A stretch of 64,000 nt of DNA, taken from positions 36,472,052 through 36,536,051 of the forward strand of contig CM040747.1 in NCBI GenBank assembly GCA_022829145.1. Direction: 5' to 3'. This DNA comes from Albula goreensis (lineage: Eukaryota; Chordata; Actinopteri; Albuliformes; Albulidae). How positions within the stretch are numbered: the first letter of the stretch is position 1; each line of letters opens with the position of its first letter. A program made the translations under genes and the position numbers. A model generated the notes under the pieces. The model was not told the DNA's origin. It made no database searches and saw nothing but the letters and a program-made list of their open reading frames with translations. Shown piece by piece: positions 45,101-56,689 of the stretch.

Positions 45101-48100
45101 AGTTAGAGCTGCAATAAGAGGATGAGGTTAACCGGAAGCTCTGTGTCCATGTGCTGTGAGTTAGAGCTGCAGTAAGAGGATGAGGTTAACCGGAAGCTCT
45201 GTCTCCATGTCCTGAGAGTGAGAGCTGCAGTGAGAGGATGAGGTTAACTGGAAGCTCTGCTCCATGTACTGTGAGTTAGTGGTGCATTAAGAGTATGTGG
45301 TTAATTGGAATCTCTGTATCCATGTACTGTGAGTTAGAGCTGCAGGAAGAGGATGAGGTTAACTGGAATCTCTGTCTCCATGTGCTGTGAGTCAGAGCTG
45401 CAGTAAGAGTATGAGGTTAAGTGGAAGCTCTGTCTCCATGTGCTGTGAGTTAGAGCTGCAGTAAGAGGATGAGGTTAACCAGCAGCTTTGTCTCCATGTG
45501 CTGCGAGTTAGAGCTGCAGGACGAGAATGAGGTTAACTGGAAGCTCTGTCTCCATGGCCTGTCAGTTAGAGCTGCAGTAAGAGTGTGAGGTTAACTGGAA
45601 GCTCTGTCTCCATGTACTGTGAGTTAGAGCTGCCAGTAGATGATGAGGTTAACCAGAAGCTCTGTTTCCATGTGCTGTGAGTGAGACCTGCAGTGGGAGG
45701 ATGAGGTTAACTGGAAGCTCTGCTCCATGTGCTGTGAGTTAGTGGTGCATTAAGAGTATGTGGTTAACTGGAATCTCTGTCTCCATGTGCTGTGAGTCAG
45801 AGCTGCAGTTAGAGGATGAGGTTCACTGGAAGCTCTGTCTCCATGTGTTGTGAGTTAGAGCTGCAGTAAGAGGATGAGGTTAACTGGAAGCTCTGTCTTC
45901 ATGTACTGTCAGTTAGAGCTGCAGTGAGAGAATGAAGTGAACTGGAAGCTCTCTCTCCATGTGTTGTGAGTTACAGCTGTTGTAAGAGGATGAGGTTAAC
46001 CGGAAGCTCTGTCTCCATGTGCTGTGAGTTAGAGCTGCAGTAAGAGGATGATGTTAACCGAAAGCTCTGTCTCCCAGTACTGTGAGTTAGAGCTGCAGTG
46101 AGAGGATGAGATTAACTGGAAGCTCTGTCTCCATGTGCTGTGAGTTAGAGCTGAAGAATGGGGATGAGGATAACCAGAAGCACTGTTTCCATGTGCTGTG
46201 AGTGAGACCTGCAGTGGGAGGATGAGGTTAAGTGGAAGCTCTGCTCCATGTGCTGTGAGTTAGCGGTGCATTAAGAGTATGTGGTTAACTGGAATCTCTG
46301 TCTCCATGAACTGTGAGTTAGAGCTGCAGGAAGAGGATGAGGTTAACTGGAATCTCTGTCTCCATGTGCTGTGAGTCAGAGCTGCAGTGAGAGGATGAGG
46401 TGAAGTGGAAGCTCTGTCTCCATGTGCTGTGAGTTAGAGCTGCAGTAAGAGGATGAGGTTAACTGGAAGCTCTGTCTCCATGTGCTGTGAGTTAGAACTG
46501 CAGTAAGAGTATGAGGTTAAGTGGAAGCTCTGTCTCCATGTGCTGTGAGTTAGAGCTGCAGTAAGAGGATGAGGTTAACCAGCAGCTTTGTCTCCATGTG
46601 CTGCGAGTTAGAGCTGCAGGACGAGAATGAGGTTAACTGGAAGCTCTGTCTCCATGGGCTGTCAGTTAGAGCTGCAGTAAGAGTGTGAGGTTAACTGGAA
46701 GCTCTGTCTCCATGTACTGTGAGTTAGAGCAGCCATTAGATGATGAGGTTAACTGGAAGCTCTGTGTCAGTGTGATGTGAGTTAGAGCTGCAGTGAGAAG
46801 ATGATGTTAATTGGAAGCTCTGTCTCCATGTGATGTGAGTGAGAGCTGCAGTAACGGAATGAGGTTAACTGGAAGCTCTGTCTCCATGTTCTGTGACTTA
46901 GAGCTGCAGTAAGAGGATGAGGTTAACTGGAAGCTGTGTCTCCATGTGTCTCCATGTGCTGTGAGTTAGAGCTGCAATAAGAGGATGAGGTTAACCGGAA
47001 GCTCTGTGTCCATGTGCTGTGAGTTAGAGCTGCAGTAAGAGGATGAGGTTAACCGGAAGCTCTGTCTCCATGTCCTGAGAGTGAGAGCTGCAGTGAGAGG
47101 ATGAGGTTAAGTGGAAGCTCTGTCTCCATGTGCTGTGAGTTAGAGCTGCAGTAAGAGGATGAGGTAAAGCAGCAGATTTGTCTCCATGTGCTGTGAGTTA
47201 GAGCTGCAGTAACAGGATGAGGTTAACTGAAGGCTCTGTCTCCATGTGCTGTGAGTTAGAGCTTCAGTCAGAGGATGAGGTTAACTGGAAGCTCTGTCTC
47301 CATGTGCTGTGAGTTAGAGCTGCCATTACATTATGAGGTTAACTGGAAGCTCTGTCTCCATCTGATGTGAGTTAGAGCTGCAGTGAGAAGATGATATTAA
47401 TTGGAAGCTCTGTCTCCATGTGATGTGAGTTAGAGCTGCAGTAACAGAATGAGATTAACTGGAAGCTCTGTCTCCACGTTCTGTGACTTAGAGCTGCAGT
47501 AAGAGGATGAGGTTAACTGGAAGCTCTGTCTTCATGTACTGTCAGTTAGAGCTGCAGTGAGAGAATGAAGTGAACTGGAAGCTCTCTCTCCATGTGCTGT
47601 GAGTTACAGCTGTTGTAAGAGGATGAGGTTAACCGGAAGCTCTGTCTCCATGTGCTGTGAGTTAGAGCTGAAGAATTGGGATGAGGATAACCAGAAGCTC
47701 TGTTTCCATGTGCTGTGAGTGAGACCTGCAGTGGGAGGATGAGGTTAACTGGAAGCTCTGCTCCATGTGCTGTGAGTTAGTGGTGCATTAAGAGTATGTG
47801 GTTAACTGGAATCTCTGTCTCCATGTGCTGTGAGTCAGAGCTGCAGTGAGAGGATGAGGTGAAGTGGAAGCTCTGTCTCCATGTGCTGTGAGTTAGAGCT
47901 GCAGTAAGAGGATGAGGTTAACTGGAAGCTCTGTCTCCATGTGCCGTGAGTTAGAACTGCAGTAAGAGTATGAGGTTAAGTGGAAGCTCTGTCTCCATGT
48001 GCTGTGAGTTAGAGCTGCAGTAAGAGGATGAGGTTAACCAGCAGCTTTGTCTCCATGTGCTGCGAGTTAGAGCTGCAGGACGAGAATGAGGTTAACTGGA

Positions 48101-51100
48101 AGCTCTGTCTCCATGGGCTGTCAGTTAGAGCTGCAGTAAGAGTGTGAGGTTAACTGGAAGCTCTGTCTCCATGTACTGTGAGTTAGAGCTGCCAGTAGAT
48201 GATGAGGTTAACTGGAAGCTCTGTGTCAGTGTGATGTGAGTTAGAGCTGCAGTGAGAAGATGATGTTAATTGGAAGCTCTGTCTCCATGTGATGTGAGTG
48301 AGAGCTGCAGTAACGGAATGAGGTTAACTGGAAGCTCTGTCTCCATGTTCTGTGACTTAGAGCTGCAGTAAGAGGATGAGGTTAACTGGAAGCTGTGTCT
48401 CCATGTGTCTCCATGTGCTGTGAGTTAGAGCTGCAATAAGAGGATGAGGTTAACCGGAAGCTCTGTGTCCATGTGCTGTGAGTTAGAGCTGCAGTAAGAG
48501 GATGAGGTTAACCGGAAGCTCTGTCTCCATGTCCTGAGAGTGAGAGCTGCAGTGAGAGGATGAGGTTAAGTGGAAGCTCTGTCTCCATGTGCTGTGAGTT
48601 AGAGCTGCAGTAAGAGGATGAGGTAAAGCAGCAGATTTGTCTCCATGTGCTGTGAGTTAGAGCTGCAGTGACAGGATGAGGTTAACTGAAGGCTCTGTCT
48701 CCATGTGCTGTGAGTTAGAGCTGCAGTGACAGGATGAGGTTAACTGGAGGCTTTGTCTCCATTTGCTGTGAGTTAGAGCTGCAGTGAGAGGATGAGGTTA
48801 ACTGGAAGCTCTGTCTCCTTGTGCTGTGAGATAGAGTTGCAGAAAGAGGATGAGGTTAACTGGCAGCTCTGTTTCCATGTGCTATGAGTGAGAGCTTTAG
48901 TAAGAGGATGAGGTTAACTGGAAGCTCTTTCTCCATGTGCTGTGAGTTAGAGCTGCAGTGAGAGGATGAGGTTAAGTGGAAGCTCTGTCTCCATGTGCTG
49001 TGAGTTAGAGCTACATTAAGATGATGAGATTAACTGGAAGCTCTGTCTCCATGTGCTGTGAGTTAGAGCTTCAGTCAGAGGATGAGGTTAAGTGGAATCT
49101 CTGTCTCCATGTGCTGTGAGTCAGAGCTGCAGTGAGAGGATGAGGTGAAGTGGAAGCTCTGTCTCCATGTGCTGTGAGTTAGAGCTGCAGTAAGAGGATG
49201 AGGTTAACTGGAAGCTCTGTCTCCATGTGCCGTGAGTTAGAACTGCAGTAAGAGTATGAGGTTAAGTGGAAGCTCTGTCTCCATGTGCTGTGAGTTAGAG
49301 CTGCAGTAAGAGGATGAGGTTAACCAGCAGCTTTGTCTCCATGTGCTGCGAGTTAGAGCTGCAGGACGAGAATGAGGTTAACTGGAAGCTCTGTCTCCAT
49401 GGGCTGTCAGTTAGAGCTGCAGTAAGAGTGTGAGGTTAACTGGAAGCTCCGTCTCCATGTACTGTGAGTTAGAGCTGCCAGTAGATGATGAGGTTAACTG
49501 GAAGCTCTGTCTCCATGTGCTGTGAGTTCGAGCTGCATTGAGAGGATGAGGTGAACTGGAAGCTCTATGTCCATGTGATGTCTGTCAGAGCTGCAGTTAG
49601 AGGATGAGGTTCACTGGAAGCTCTGTCTCCATGTGCTGTGAGTTAGAGCTGCAGTAAGAGGATGAGGTTAACTGGAAGCTCTGTCTTCATGTACTGTCAG
49701 TTAGAGCTGCAGTGAGAGAATGAAGTGAACTGGAAGCTCTCTCTCCATGTGTTGTGAGTTACAGCTGTTGTAAGAGGATGAGGTTAACCGGAAGCTCTGT
49801 CTCCATGTGCTGTGAGTTTGAGCTGCAGTAAGAGGATGATGTTAACCGAAAGCTCTGTCTCCCAGTACTGTGAGTTAGAACTGCAGCGAGAGGATGAGAT
49901 TAACTGGAAGCTCTGTCTCCATGTGCTGTGAGTTAGAGCTGAAGAATGGGGATGAGGATAACCAGAAGCACTGTTTCCATGTGCTGTGAGTGAGACCTGC
50001 AGTGGGAGGATGAGGTTAAGTGGAAGCTCTGCTCAATGTGCTGTGAGTTAGCGGTGCATTAAGAGTATGTGGTTAACTGGAATCTCTGTCTCCATGAACT
50101 GTGAGTTAGAGCTGCAGGAAGAGGATGAGGTTAACTGGAATCTCTGTCTCCATGTGCTGTGAGTTAGAGCTGCAGTAAGAGGATGAGGTTAACTGGAAGC
50201 TCTGTCTCCATGTGCCGTGAGTTAGAACTGCAGTAAGAGTATGAGGTTAAGTGGAAGCTCTGTCTCCATGTGCTGTGAGTTAGAGCTGCAGTAAGAGGAT
50301 GAGGTTAACCAGCAGCTTTGTCTCCATGTGCTGCGAGTTAGAGCTGCAGGACGAGAATGAGGTTAACTGGAAGCTCTGTCTCCATGGGCTGTCAGTTAGA
50401 GCTGCAGTAAGAGTATGAGGTTAACTGGAAGCTCTGTCTCCATGTACTGTGAGTTAGAGCAGCCATTAGATGATGAGGTTAACTGGAAGCTCTGTGTCAG
50501 TGTGATGTGAGTTAGAGCTGCAGTGAGAAATTGATGTTAATTGGAAGCTCTGTCTCCATGTGATGTGAGTGAGAGCTGCAGTAACGGAATGAGGTTAACT
50601 GGAAGCTCTGTCTCCATGTTCTGTGACTTAGAGCTGCAGTAAGAGGATGAGGTTAACTGGAAGCTGTGTCTCCATGTGTCTCCATGTGCTGTGAGTTAGA
50701 GCTGCAATAAGAGGATGAGGTTAACCGGAAGCTCTGTGTCCATGTGCTGTGAGTTAGAGCTGCAGTAAGAGGATGAGGTTAACCGGAAGCTCTGTCTCCA
50801 TGTCCTGAGAGTGAGAGCTGCAGTGAGAGGATGAGGTTAAGTGGAAGCTCTGTCTCCATGTGCTGTGAGTTAGAGCTGCAGTAAGAGGATGAGGTTAACT
50901 GAAGGCTCTGTCTCCATGTGCTGTGAGTTAGAGCTGCAGTGACAGGATGAGGTTAACTGGAGGCTTTGTCTCCATTTGCTGTGAGTTAGAGCTGCAGTGA
51001 GAGGATGAGGTTAGCTGGAAGCTCTCTCTCCATGTGCTGTGAGATAGAGCTGCAGAAAGAGGATGAGGTTAACTGGAAGCTCTGTTTCCATGTGCTACGA

Positions 51101-51840
51101 GTGAGAGCTGCAGTGAGAGGATGAGGTTAACTGGAAGCTCTTTCTCCATGTGCTGTGAGTTAGCGCTTTAGTAAGAGGATGAGGTTAACTGGAAGCTCTG
51201 TCTCCATGTGCTGTGAGTTAGAGCTGCAGTGAGAGGATGAGGTTAAGTGGAAGCTCTGTCTCCATGTGCTGTGAGTTAGAGCTACAGTAAAACGATGAGA
51301 TTAATTGGACGCTCTGTCTCCATGTGCTGTGAGTTAGAGCTGCAGTAAGAGGATGAGGTTAACCAGCAGCTTTGTCTCCATGTGCTGTGAGTTAGAGCTC
51401 CAGTGAGAGGATGAGATTAACTGGAAGTTCTGTCTCCATGTGCTGTGAGTTTGAGCTGCAGTAAGAGGATGAGGTTAACTGGAAGCTCTGTCTCCACGTG
51501 CTGTGAGTTAGAGCTGCAGTGAGAGGATGAGATTAACTGGAAGCTCTGTCTCCATGTGCTGTGAGTTAGAGCTGCAGTAAGGGGATGGTGTTAACCGGAA
51601 GCTCTGTCTCCATGTGCTGTGATTTAGAGCTGCAATAAGAGGATGAGGTTAACTGGAAGCTCTGTCTCCATGTGCTGTGAGTTCGCGCTGCATTGAGAGG
51701 ATGAGGTTAACTGGAAGCTCTATGTCCATGTGATGTCTGTCAGAGCTGCAGTTAGAGGATGAGGTTCACTGGAAGCTCTGTCTCCATGTGCTGTGAGTTA
51801 GAACTCCAGTAAGAGGATGGGGTTAACTGGAAGCTCTGTC
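39157..51840 (+). repeat. 58-bp minisatellite, main array (12.7 kb)
   Basis: About 220 tandem copies of the same 58-bp monomer as in the left gene, here on the plus strand, filling intron 1. Monomer variants recur in ordered groups: the doubled tccatgtgtctccatgtgct variant appears near 45076, 46938, 48399 and 50668 with the same neighbours, and the gctgcgagttagagctgcag variant recurs seven or more times. Blocks of many monomers have therefore been copied as units (higher-order structure). Nearly every monomer carries ctgtgagttag (GTGAGT) and many carry gcagtaagag (GTAAG). There is no open coding frame, since 58 is not a multiple of 3. Confidence 0.95.
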
Positions 51841-51858
51841 TTCATGTTATGTTCACAG

Positions 51859-51969
51859 GGTCCAGGTGGAGAGAGCAGGGTCACCTGTACCCTGCTGTCT
51901 GTCGATGAAGAGTGACGAGTCAATGAGTCCCCCTATCAACCTCAAAGCGTTATCCACAGGAGATCCAAG
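51859..51969 (+). CDS. NLR N-terminal repeat exon a (right gene)
   Basis: A 111-nt symmetric exon after gttcacag and before gtgagt. With the split Arg codon it reads VQVERAGSPVPCCLSMKSDE, then SMSPPINLKALSTGDP and AG of the next split codon. It has the S-P-V-P, S-M-K-S-D and SMxxP pattern of fish NLR N-terminal peptide repeats and is open and in phase with exon 1. Its acceptor region is itself a diverged minisatellite monomer (ctctgtcttcatg, then ttcacag). Confidence 0.82.
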
Positions 51970-52560
51970 GTGAGTAAACAGGATATTATTTACACGACTG
52001 TTTCATTGTACCTCACTCTCACTGGACACAGTCTGGTGTAGGTGGGGCAGGGGCACAGCTGGGGGGGTTGAAGGCTGCACTGGGCCTGACAGGGGGTCCA
52101 AGGCTCAAGCCTTGAAAAACACTTAGTTTTACTGCATGACAAACATTCACTGAATGTGTTGTGATGTTCTAATTTTACACATTTTAAACTGAAAACTTTG
52201 TTAGACTGTTGATCATGTGCCCCATTTTTCCGCAGATGGTTTGATCTGAGACAAGTTGTGCACACATTTGACTAAAGCTGACATAAAGTGGTACAATTTT
52301 GAAGCTTCACCAATTTCAGTTGACATCAAAATCAGATTTTTCCATGATGCAAAAATGCATTTCAAAGCTCAAAAGAGGAAGTAAATAAATGATCCAGACA
52401 GGGGTAAATACTGGCCACTGTTGTTTAGACAGAATGGGGCTCCACAAGGGAGCAGCAAAATAATGACAGAAATTGCTTTCTTTCCATTTCGAGGCAGGAG
52501 TGAGAAAAGAACTTGGCCATGGTATCAACGAAACAGTAAATTTATAATAAACCTGTAAGT
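51970..52560. other. Conserved unique intron part after repeat exon a
   Basis: About 590 bp of non-repeated intron. Its first 180 bp match the intron part after exon c and, in reverse, those of the left gene. The recurring minus-strand frame LRLEPWTPCQAQCSLQPP in all of them is a shadow of this conserved intron, not a gene. Confidence 0.6.
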
Positions 52561-52564
52561 TAAT

Positions 52565-54895
52565 ACATTTTGAATCCCTATCTCGATGAACTGTGAGTTA
52601 GAGCTGCAGTAAGAGGATGAGGTTAACTGGAAGCTCTGTCTCCATGTGCTGTGAGTTAGAGCTGCAGTGAGAGAATGAGGTTAACTGGAAGCTCTGTCTC
52701 CATGTGCTGTGAGTTAGAGCTGCACTGAGAGGATGACGTTAACCAGCAGCTTTGTCTCCATGGGCTGGGAGTTAGAGCTGCCATTAGATGATGAGGTTAA
52801 CTGGAAGCTCTGTCTCCATGTGATGTGAGTTAGAGCTGCAGTAACAGAATGAGGTTAACTGGAAGCTCTGTCTCCATGTGCTGTGAGTTAGAGCTGCAGA
52901 AAGAGGATGAGGTTAACTGGAAGCTCTGTCTCCATGGGCTGTGAGTTAGAGCTGCAGGAGGAGAATGAGGTTAACTGGAAGCTCTGTCTCCATGGGCTGT
53001 GAGTTAGAGCTGCAGTAAGAGTATGAGGTTAGCTGGAAGCTCTGTGTCCATGTACTGTGAGTTAGAGCTGCCATTAGATGATGAGGTTCACTGGAAGCTC
53101 CGTCTCCGTGTGATGTGAGTTAGAGCTGTAGTGAGAAGATAAAGATAACTGGAAGCTCTATGTCCATGTGATGTCTGTCAGAGCTGCAGTTAGAGGATGA
53201 GGTTCACTGGAAGCTCTGTGTCCATGTGCTGTGAGTTAGAGCTGCAATAAGAGGATGAGGTTAAGTGGAAGCTCTGTCTCCATGTGCTGTGAGTTAGAGC
53301 TGCAGTGAGAGGATGAGGTTCACCGGAAGCTCTGTCTCCTGTGCTGAGTGTTAGAGCTGCAGTGAGAGGATGAGGTTAAGTGGAAGCTCTGTCTCCATGT
53401 GCTGTGAGTTAGAGCTACAGTAAGAGGATGAGATTAACTGGACGTTCTGTCTCCATGTGCTGTGAGTTAGAGCTGCAGTAAGAGGATGAGGTTAACCAGC
53501 AGCTTTGTCTCCATGTGCTGTGAGTTAGAGCTGCAGTGAGAGGATGAGATTAACTGGAAGCTATGTCTCCATGTGCTGTGAGTTTGAGCTGAAGTAAGAG
53601 GATGAGGTTAACTGGAAGCTCTGTCTCCATGTGCTGTGAGTTAGAGCTGCAGTGAGAGGATGAGATTAACTGGAAGCTCTGTCTCCATGTGCTGTGAGTT
53701 TGAGCTGCAGTAAGAGGATGGTGTTAACCGGAAGCTCTGTCTCCATGTGCTGTGATTTAGAGCTGCAATAAGAGGATGAGGTTAACTGGAAGCTCTGTGT
53801 CCATGTGCTGTGAGTTAGAGCAGCAGTAAGAGGATGAAGTTAACCGGAAGCTCTGTCTGCATGTGCTGTGAGTTAGAGCTGCAGTGAGAGGACGAGGTTA
53901 ACTGGAATCTCTGTCTCCATGTGCTGTGAGTTAGAGCTGCAGTAAGAGGATGAGTTTAACTGGAAGCTCTGTCTCCATGTTCTGTGAGTTAGAACTGCAG
54001 TAACAGGATGAGGTTAACTGGAAGCTCTGTCTCCATGTACTGTGAGTTAGAGCTGCCATTAGATGATGAGGTTAACTGGAATCTCTGTCTCCATGTGCTG
54101 TGAATTTGCGCTGCAGTAACAGGATGAGGTTAACTGGAAGCTCTGTCTCTATGTGATGTGAGTTAGAACTGCAGTAAAACGATGAGATTAACTGGAAGCT
54201 CTGTCTCCATGTGCTTAGAGTTAGAGCTACAGTGAGAGGATGAGGTTAAGTGGAAGCTCTGTCTCCATGTGCTGTGAGTTAGAGCTACAGTAAGACGATG
54301 AGATTAACTGGAAGCTCTGTCTCCATGTACTGTGAGGTAGAGCTGCAATAAAAGGATGAGGTTAACCGGAAGCTCTGTCTGCATGTACTCTGAGTTAGAG
54401 CTGCAGTTAGAGGATGAGGTTAACTGGAGGCTCTGTCTCCATGTGCTGTGAGTTAGAGCTGCAGTGAGAGGATGAGCTGAACTGGAATCTCTGTCTCCAT
54501 GTGCTGTGAGTGAGAGCTGCGGTGAGAGGATGAGGTTAACTGGAAGCTCTGTCTCCATGCGCTGTGAGTTCGCGCTGCAGTAAGAGTATGAGGTTAACTG
54601 GAAGCTCTGTCTCCATGTGCTGTGAGTTAGAGCTGCAGTGAGAAGACGAGGTTAACTGGAAGCTCTGTCTCCATGTGCTGTGAGTTAGAGCTGGAGTGAG
54701 AGGATGAGGTTAACTTGAAGCTCTGTCTCCATGTGCTGTGAGTTAGAGCTGCAGTAAGAGAATGAGGTTTACTGGAAGCTCTGTCTCCATGTGCTGTGAG
54801 TTAGAGCTGCAGTAAGAGGATGAGGTTAACTGGAAGCTCTGTCTCCATGTGTTGTGAGTTAGAGCTGCAGTGAGAGGATGAGGTTAACTTGAAGC
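52565..54895 (+). repeat. 58-bp minisatellite, second array
   Basis: About 40 monomers in the intron between repeat exons a and b. Same unit as the main array. Confidence 0.93.
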
Positions 54896-54919
54896 CCTTT
54901 CTCCTCATGCTTTTCACAG

Positions 54920-55030
54920 GGGTAAGATGAAGAGAGCAGGGTCACCTGTACCCAGCTATGTGTCAGTGAAGAGTAACAGGTCAATGGAGCCACCACCCAC
55001 ATTAAGAGTAGAAAATCCAGCTGATCCAAG
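54920..55030 (+). CDS. NLR N-terminal repeat exon b (right gene)
   Basis: A 111-nt symmetric exon after ttttcacag and before gtaaaa. It reads GKMKRAGSPVPSYVSVKSNR, then SMEPPPTLRVENPADP. This is the most diverged of the three right-gene copies, and SMEPP is closest to the usual fish NLR pattern (SMDPP). It is open and in phase. Confidence 0.8.
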
Positions 55031-55399
55031 GTAAAAACCTTCATAATTATACTGCTGTTTCTTTATTCCTCATTCTTACAGGCTACGGTCTGGTGTAGGT
55101 AGGGTGGGGACACAGTTCCTCCGTACTTAAAAAAAGTTTAATTTAATTTTTTTCGAAAGGAATTCATCTGAATCTGTGTTCATGCTGTGAACTGTGCATA
55201 AAGGACCAAACGTTTTCATGACACTCTTCATTGTACTCAGCAGTCTTTAACACATTTCTGATAAAATTAAGGCTTAATTCCGAAAAAGTTGTGCAAAATG
55301 CAGAACCTTTGCTTATCAACAGATTGAAAGAAGAGATAAAGAAATGTTCTACATTGTGGATATCACTTATTTAACTGCATAATAAAATGAGATATTCAC

Positions 55400-55810
55400 T
55401 CCATGTGCTGTTTGTTAGAGCTGCAGTAAGAGGATGAGGTTAACTGGAAGCTCTATCTCCATGTGCCCAGAGTTTGAGCTGCAGTGAGAGGATGAGGTTA
55501 AGTGGAAGCTCTGTGTCCATGTGCTGTGAGTTAGAGCTGCAGTTAGAAGATGAGGTTCACTGGAAGCTCTGTCTCCATGTGCTGTGAGTTAGAGCTGCAG
55601 CAAGAGGATGAGGTTAACTGGAAGCTCTGTCTCCATGTGCTGTGAGTTAGAGCTGCAGCAAGAGGATGAGGTTAACTGGAAGCTCTGTCTCCATGTGCTG
55701 TGAGTTAGAGCTGCAGTAAGAGAATGAAGTTAACTGGAAGCTCTGTCTCCATGTGCTGTGAGTTAGAGCTGCAATAAGAGGATGAGGTTAACCGGAAGCT
55801 CTGTCTTCAT
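55400..55810 (+). repeat. 58-bp minisatellite, third array
   Basis: About seven monomers. The last one merges into the acceptor of exon c at 55811-55823. Confidence 0.92.
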
Positions 55811-55823
55811 GTTTTGTTCACAG

Positions 55824-55934
55824 GGTCCAGGTGGAGAGAGCAGGGTCACCTGTAACCAGCTGTATGTCGATGAAGAGTGACGAGTCAATGAGTCCCTCTA
55901 TCAACCTCAAAGAATTATCCACAGGTGATCCAAG
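55824..55934 (+). CDS. NLR N-terminal repeat exon c (right gene)
   Basis: A 111-nt symmetric exon after gttcacag and before gtaagt. It reads VQVERAGSPVTSCMSMKSDE, then SMSPSINLKELSTGDP. It is nearly the same as exon a, so a and c are the recent duplicates and b the older one. Open and in phase. Confidence 0.82.
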
Positions 55935-56254
55935 GTAAGTAAACAGGATATTATTTACACGACTGTTTCATTGTACCTCACTCTCACTGGACACAGTCTG
56001 GTGTAGGTGGGGCAGGGGCACAGCTGGGGGGGTTGAAGGCTGCACTGGGCCTGGCAGGGGGTCCAAGGCTCAAGCCTTAAAAAACGTTTAGTTTTACTGC
56101 ATGACAAATATTCACTGAATGTGTTGTGATGTTCTAATTTTACACACACTAAACACAAAAACTTTGTTAGACTGTTTTTCTTGTGCACCATTTTTCTGCA
56201 GATGGTTTGATCTGAAACAAGCTGTGCATGCATTTGACAACAGCTCACATGAAA

Positions 56255-56455
56255 TAAAGGTTAGAGTTGCAGTAAGAGGATGAGGTTAACTGGAAGCTCT
56301 GTCTCCATGTGCTGTGAGTTCAAGCTGCAGTAAGAGGGTGAGGTTGACTGGAAGCTCTGTGTCCATGTGCTGTGAGTTAGATCTGCAGTAAGAGGATGAG
56401 GTTAACTGGAAGCTCTGTCTCCATGTGCTGTGAGTTAGAGCTGCAGTGAGAAGAT
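56255..56455 (+). repeat. 58-bp minisatellite, fourth array
   Basis: Three to four monomers after the conserved intron part of exon c. Confidence 0.88.
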
Positions 56456-56635
56456 GAGATTAAAATGGAAATTAGTTCCACCAAACTTTCTCATTAAATG
56501 AACAACCAAGTTTATTGTTGAGAAGGAATATGCTTGGTTTGACAGTTGATTATGCTTTGAATTGTTTGGCAGTTTTCAACACTATTCACCAAATTGTCTG
56601 TAAAAACAAATATACAATGTCTGTTTTGACTTTTT

Positions 56636-56676
56636 GGGTCCAGCAGAAAGAGCAGGGTCACCTGTACCCAGCTGTC
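56636..56676 (+). pseudogene. Truncated NLR repeat exon fused to minisatellite
   Basis: About 41 bp match the start of the repeat exons (gggtccag, then agagcagggtcacctgtacc and cagctgtc) and then switch directly into a minisatellite monomer (ttagagctgcaggaagagga). The 3' two thirds and the donor are gone, and the acceptor is not convincing, so it is a dead exon made by recombination between exon and repeat. Confidence 0.7.
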
Positions 56677-56689
56677 TTAGAGCTGCAGG

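Noticed and set aside
39157-56455. CRISPR-like array
   Set aside because: The units are head-to-tail without variable spacers, in a vertebrate intron; it is a minisatellite.
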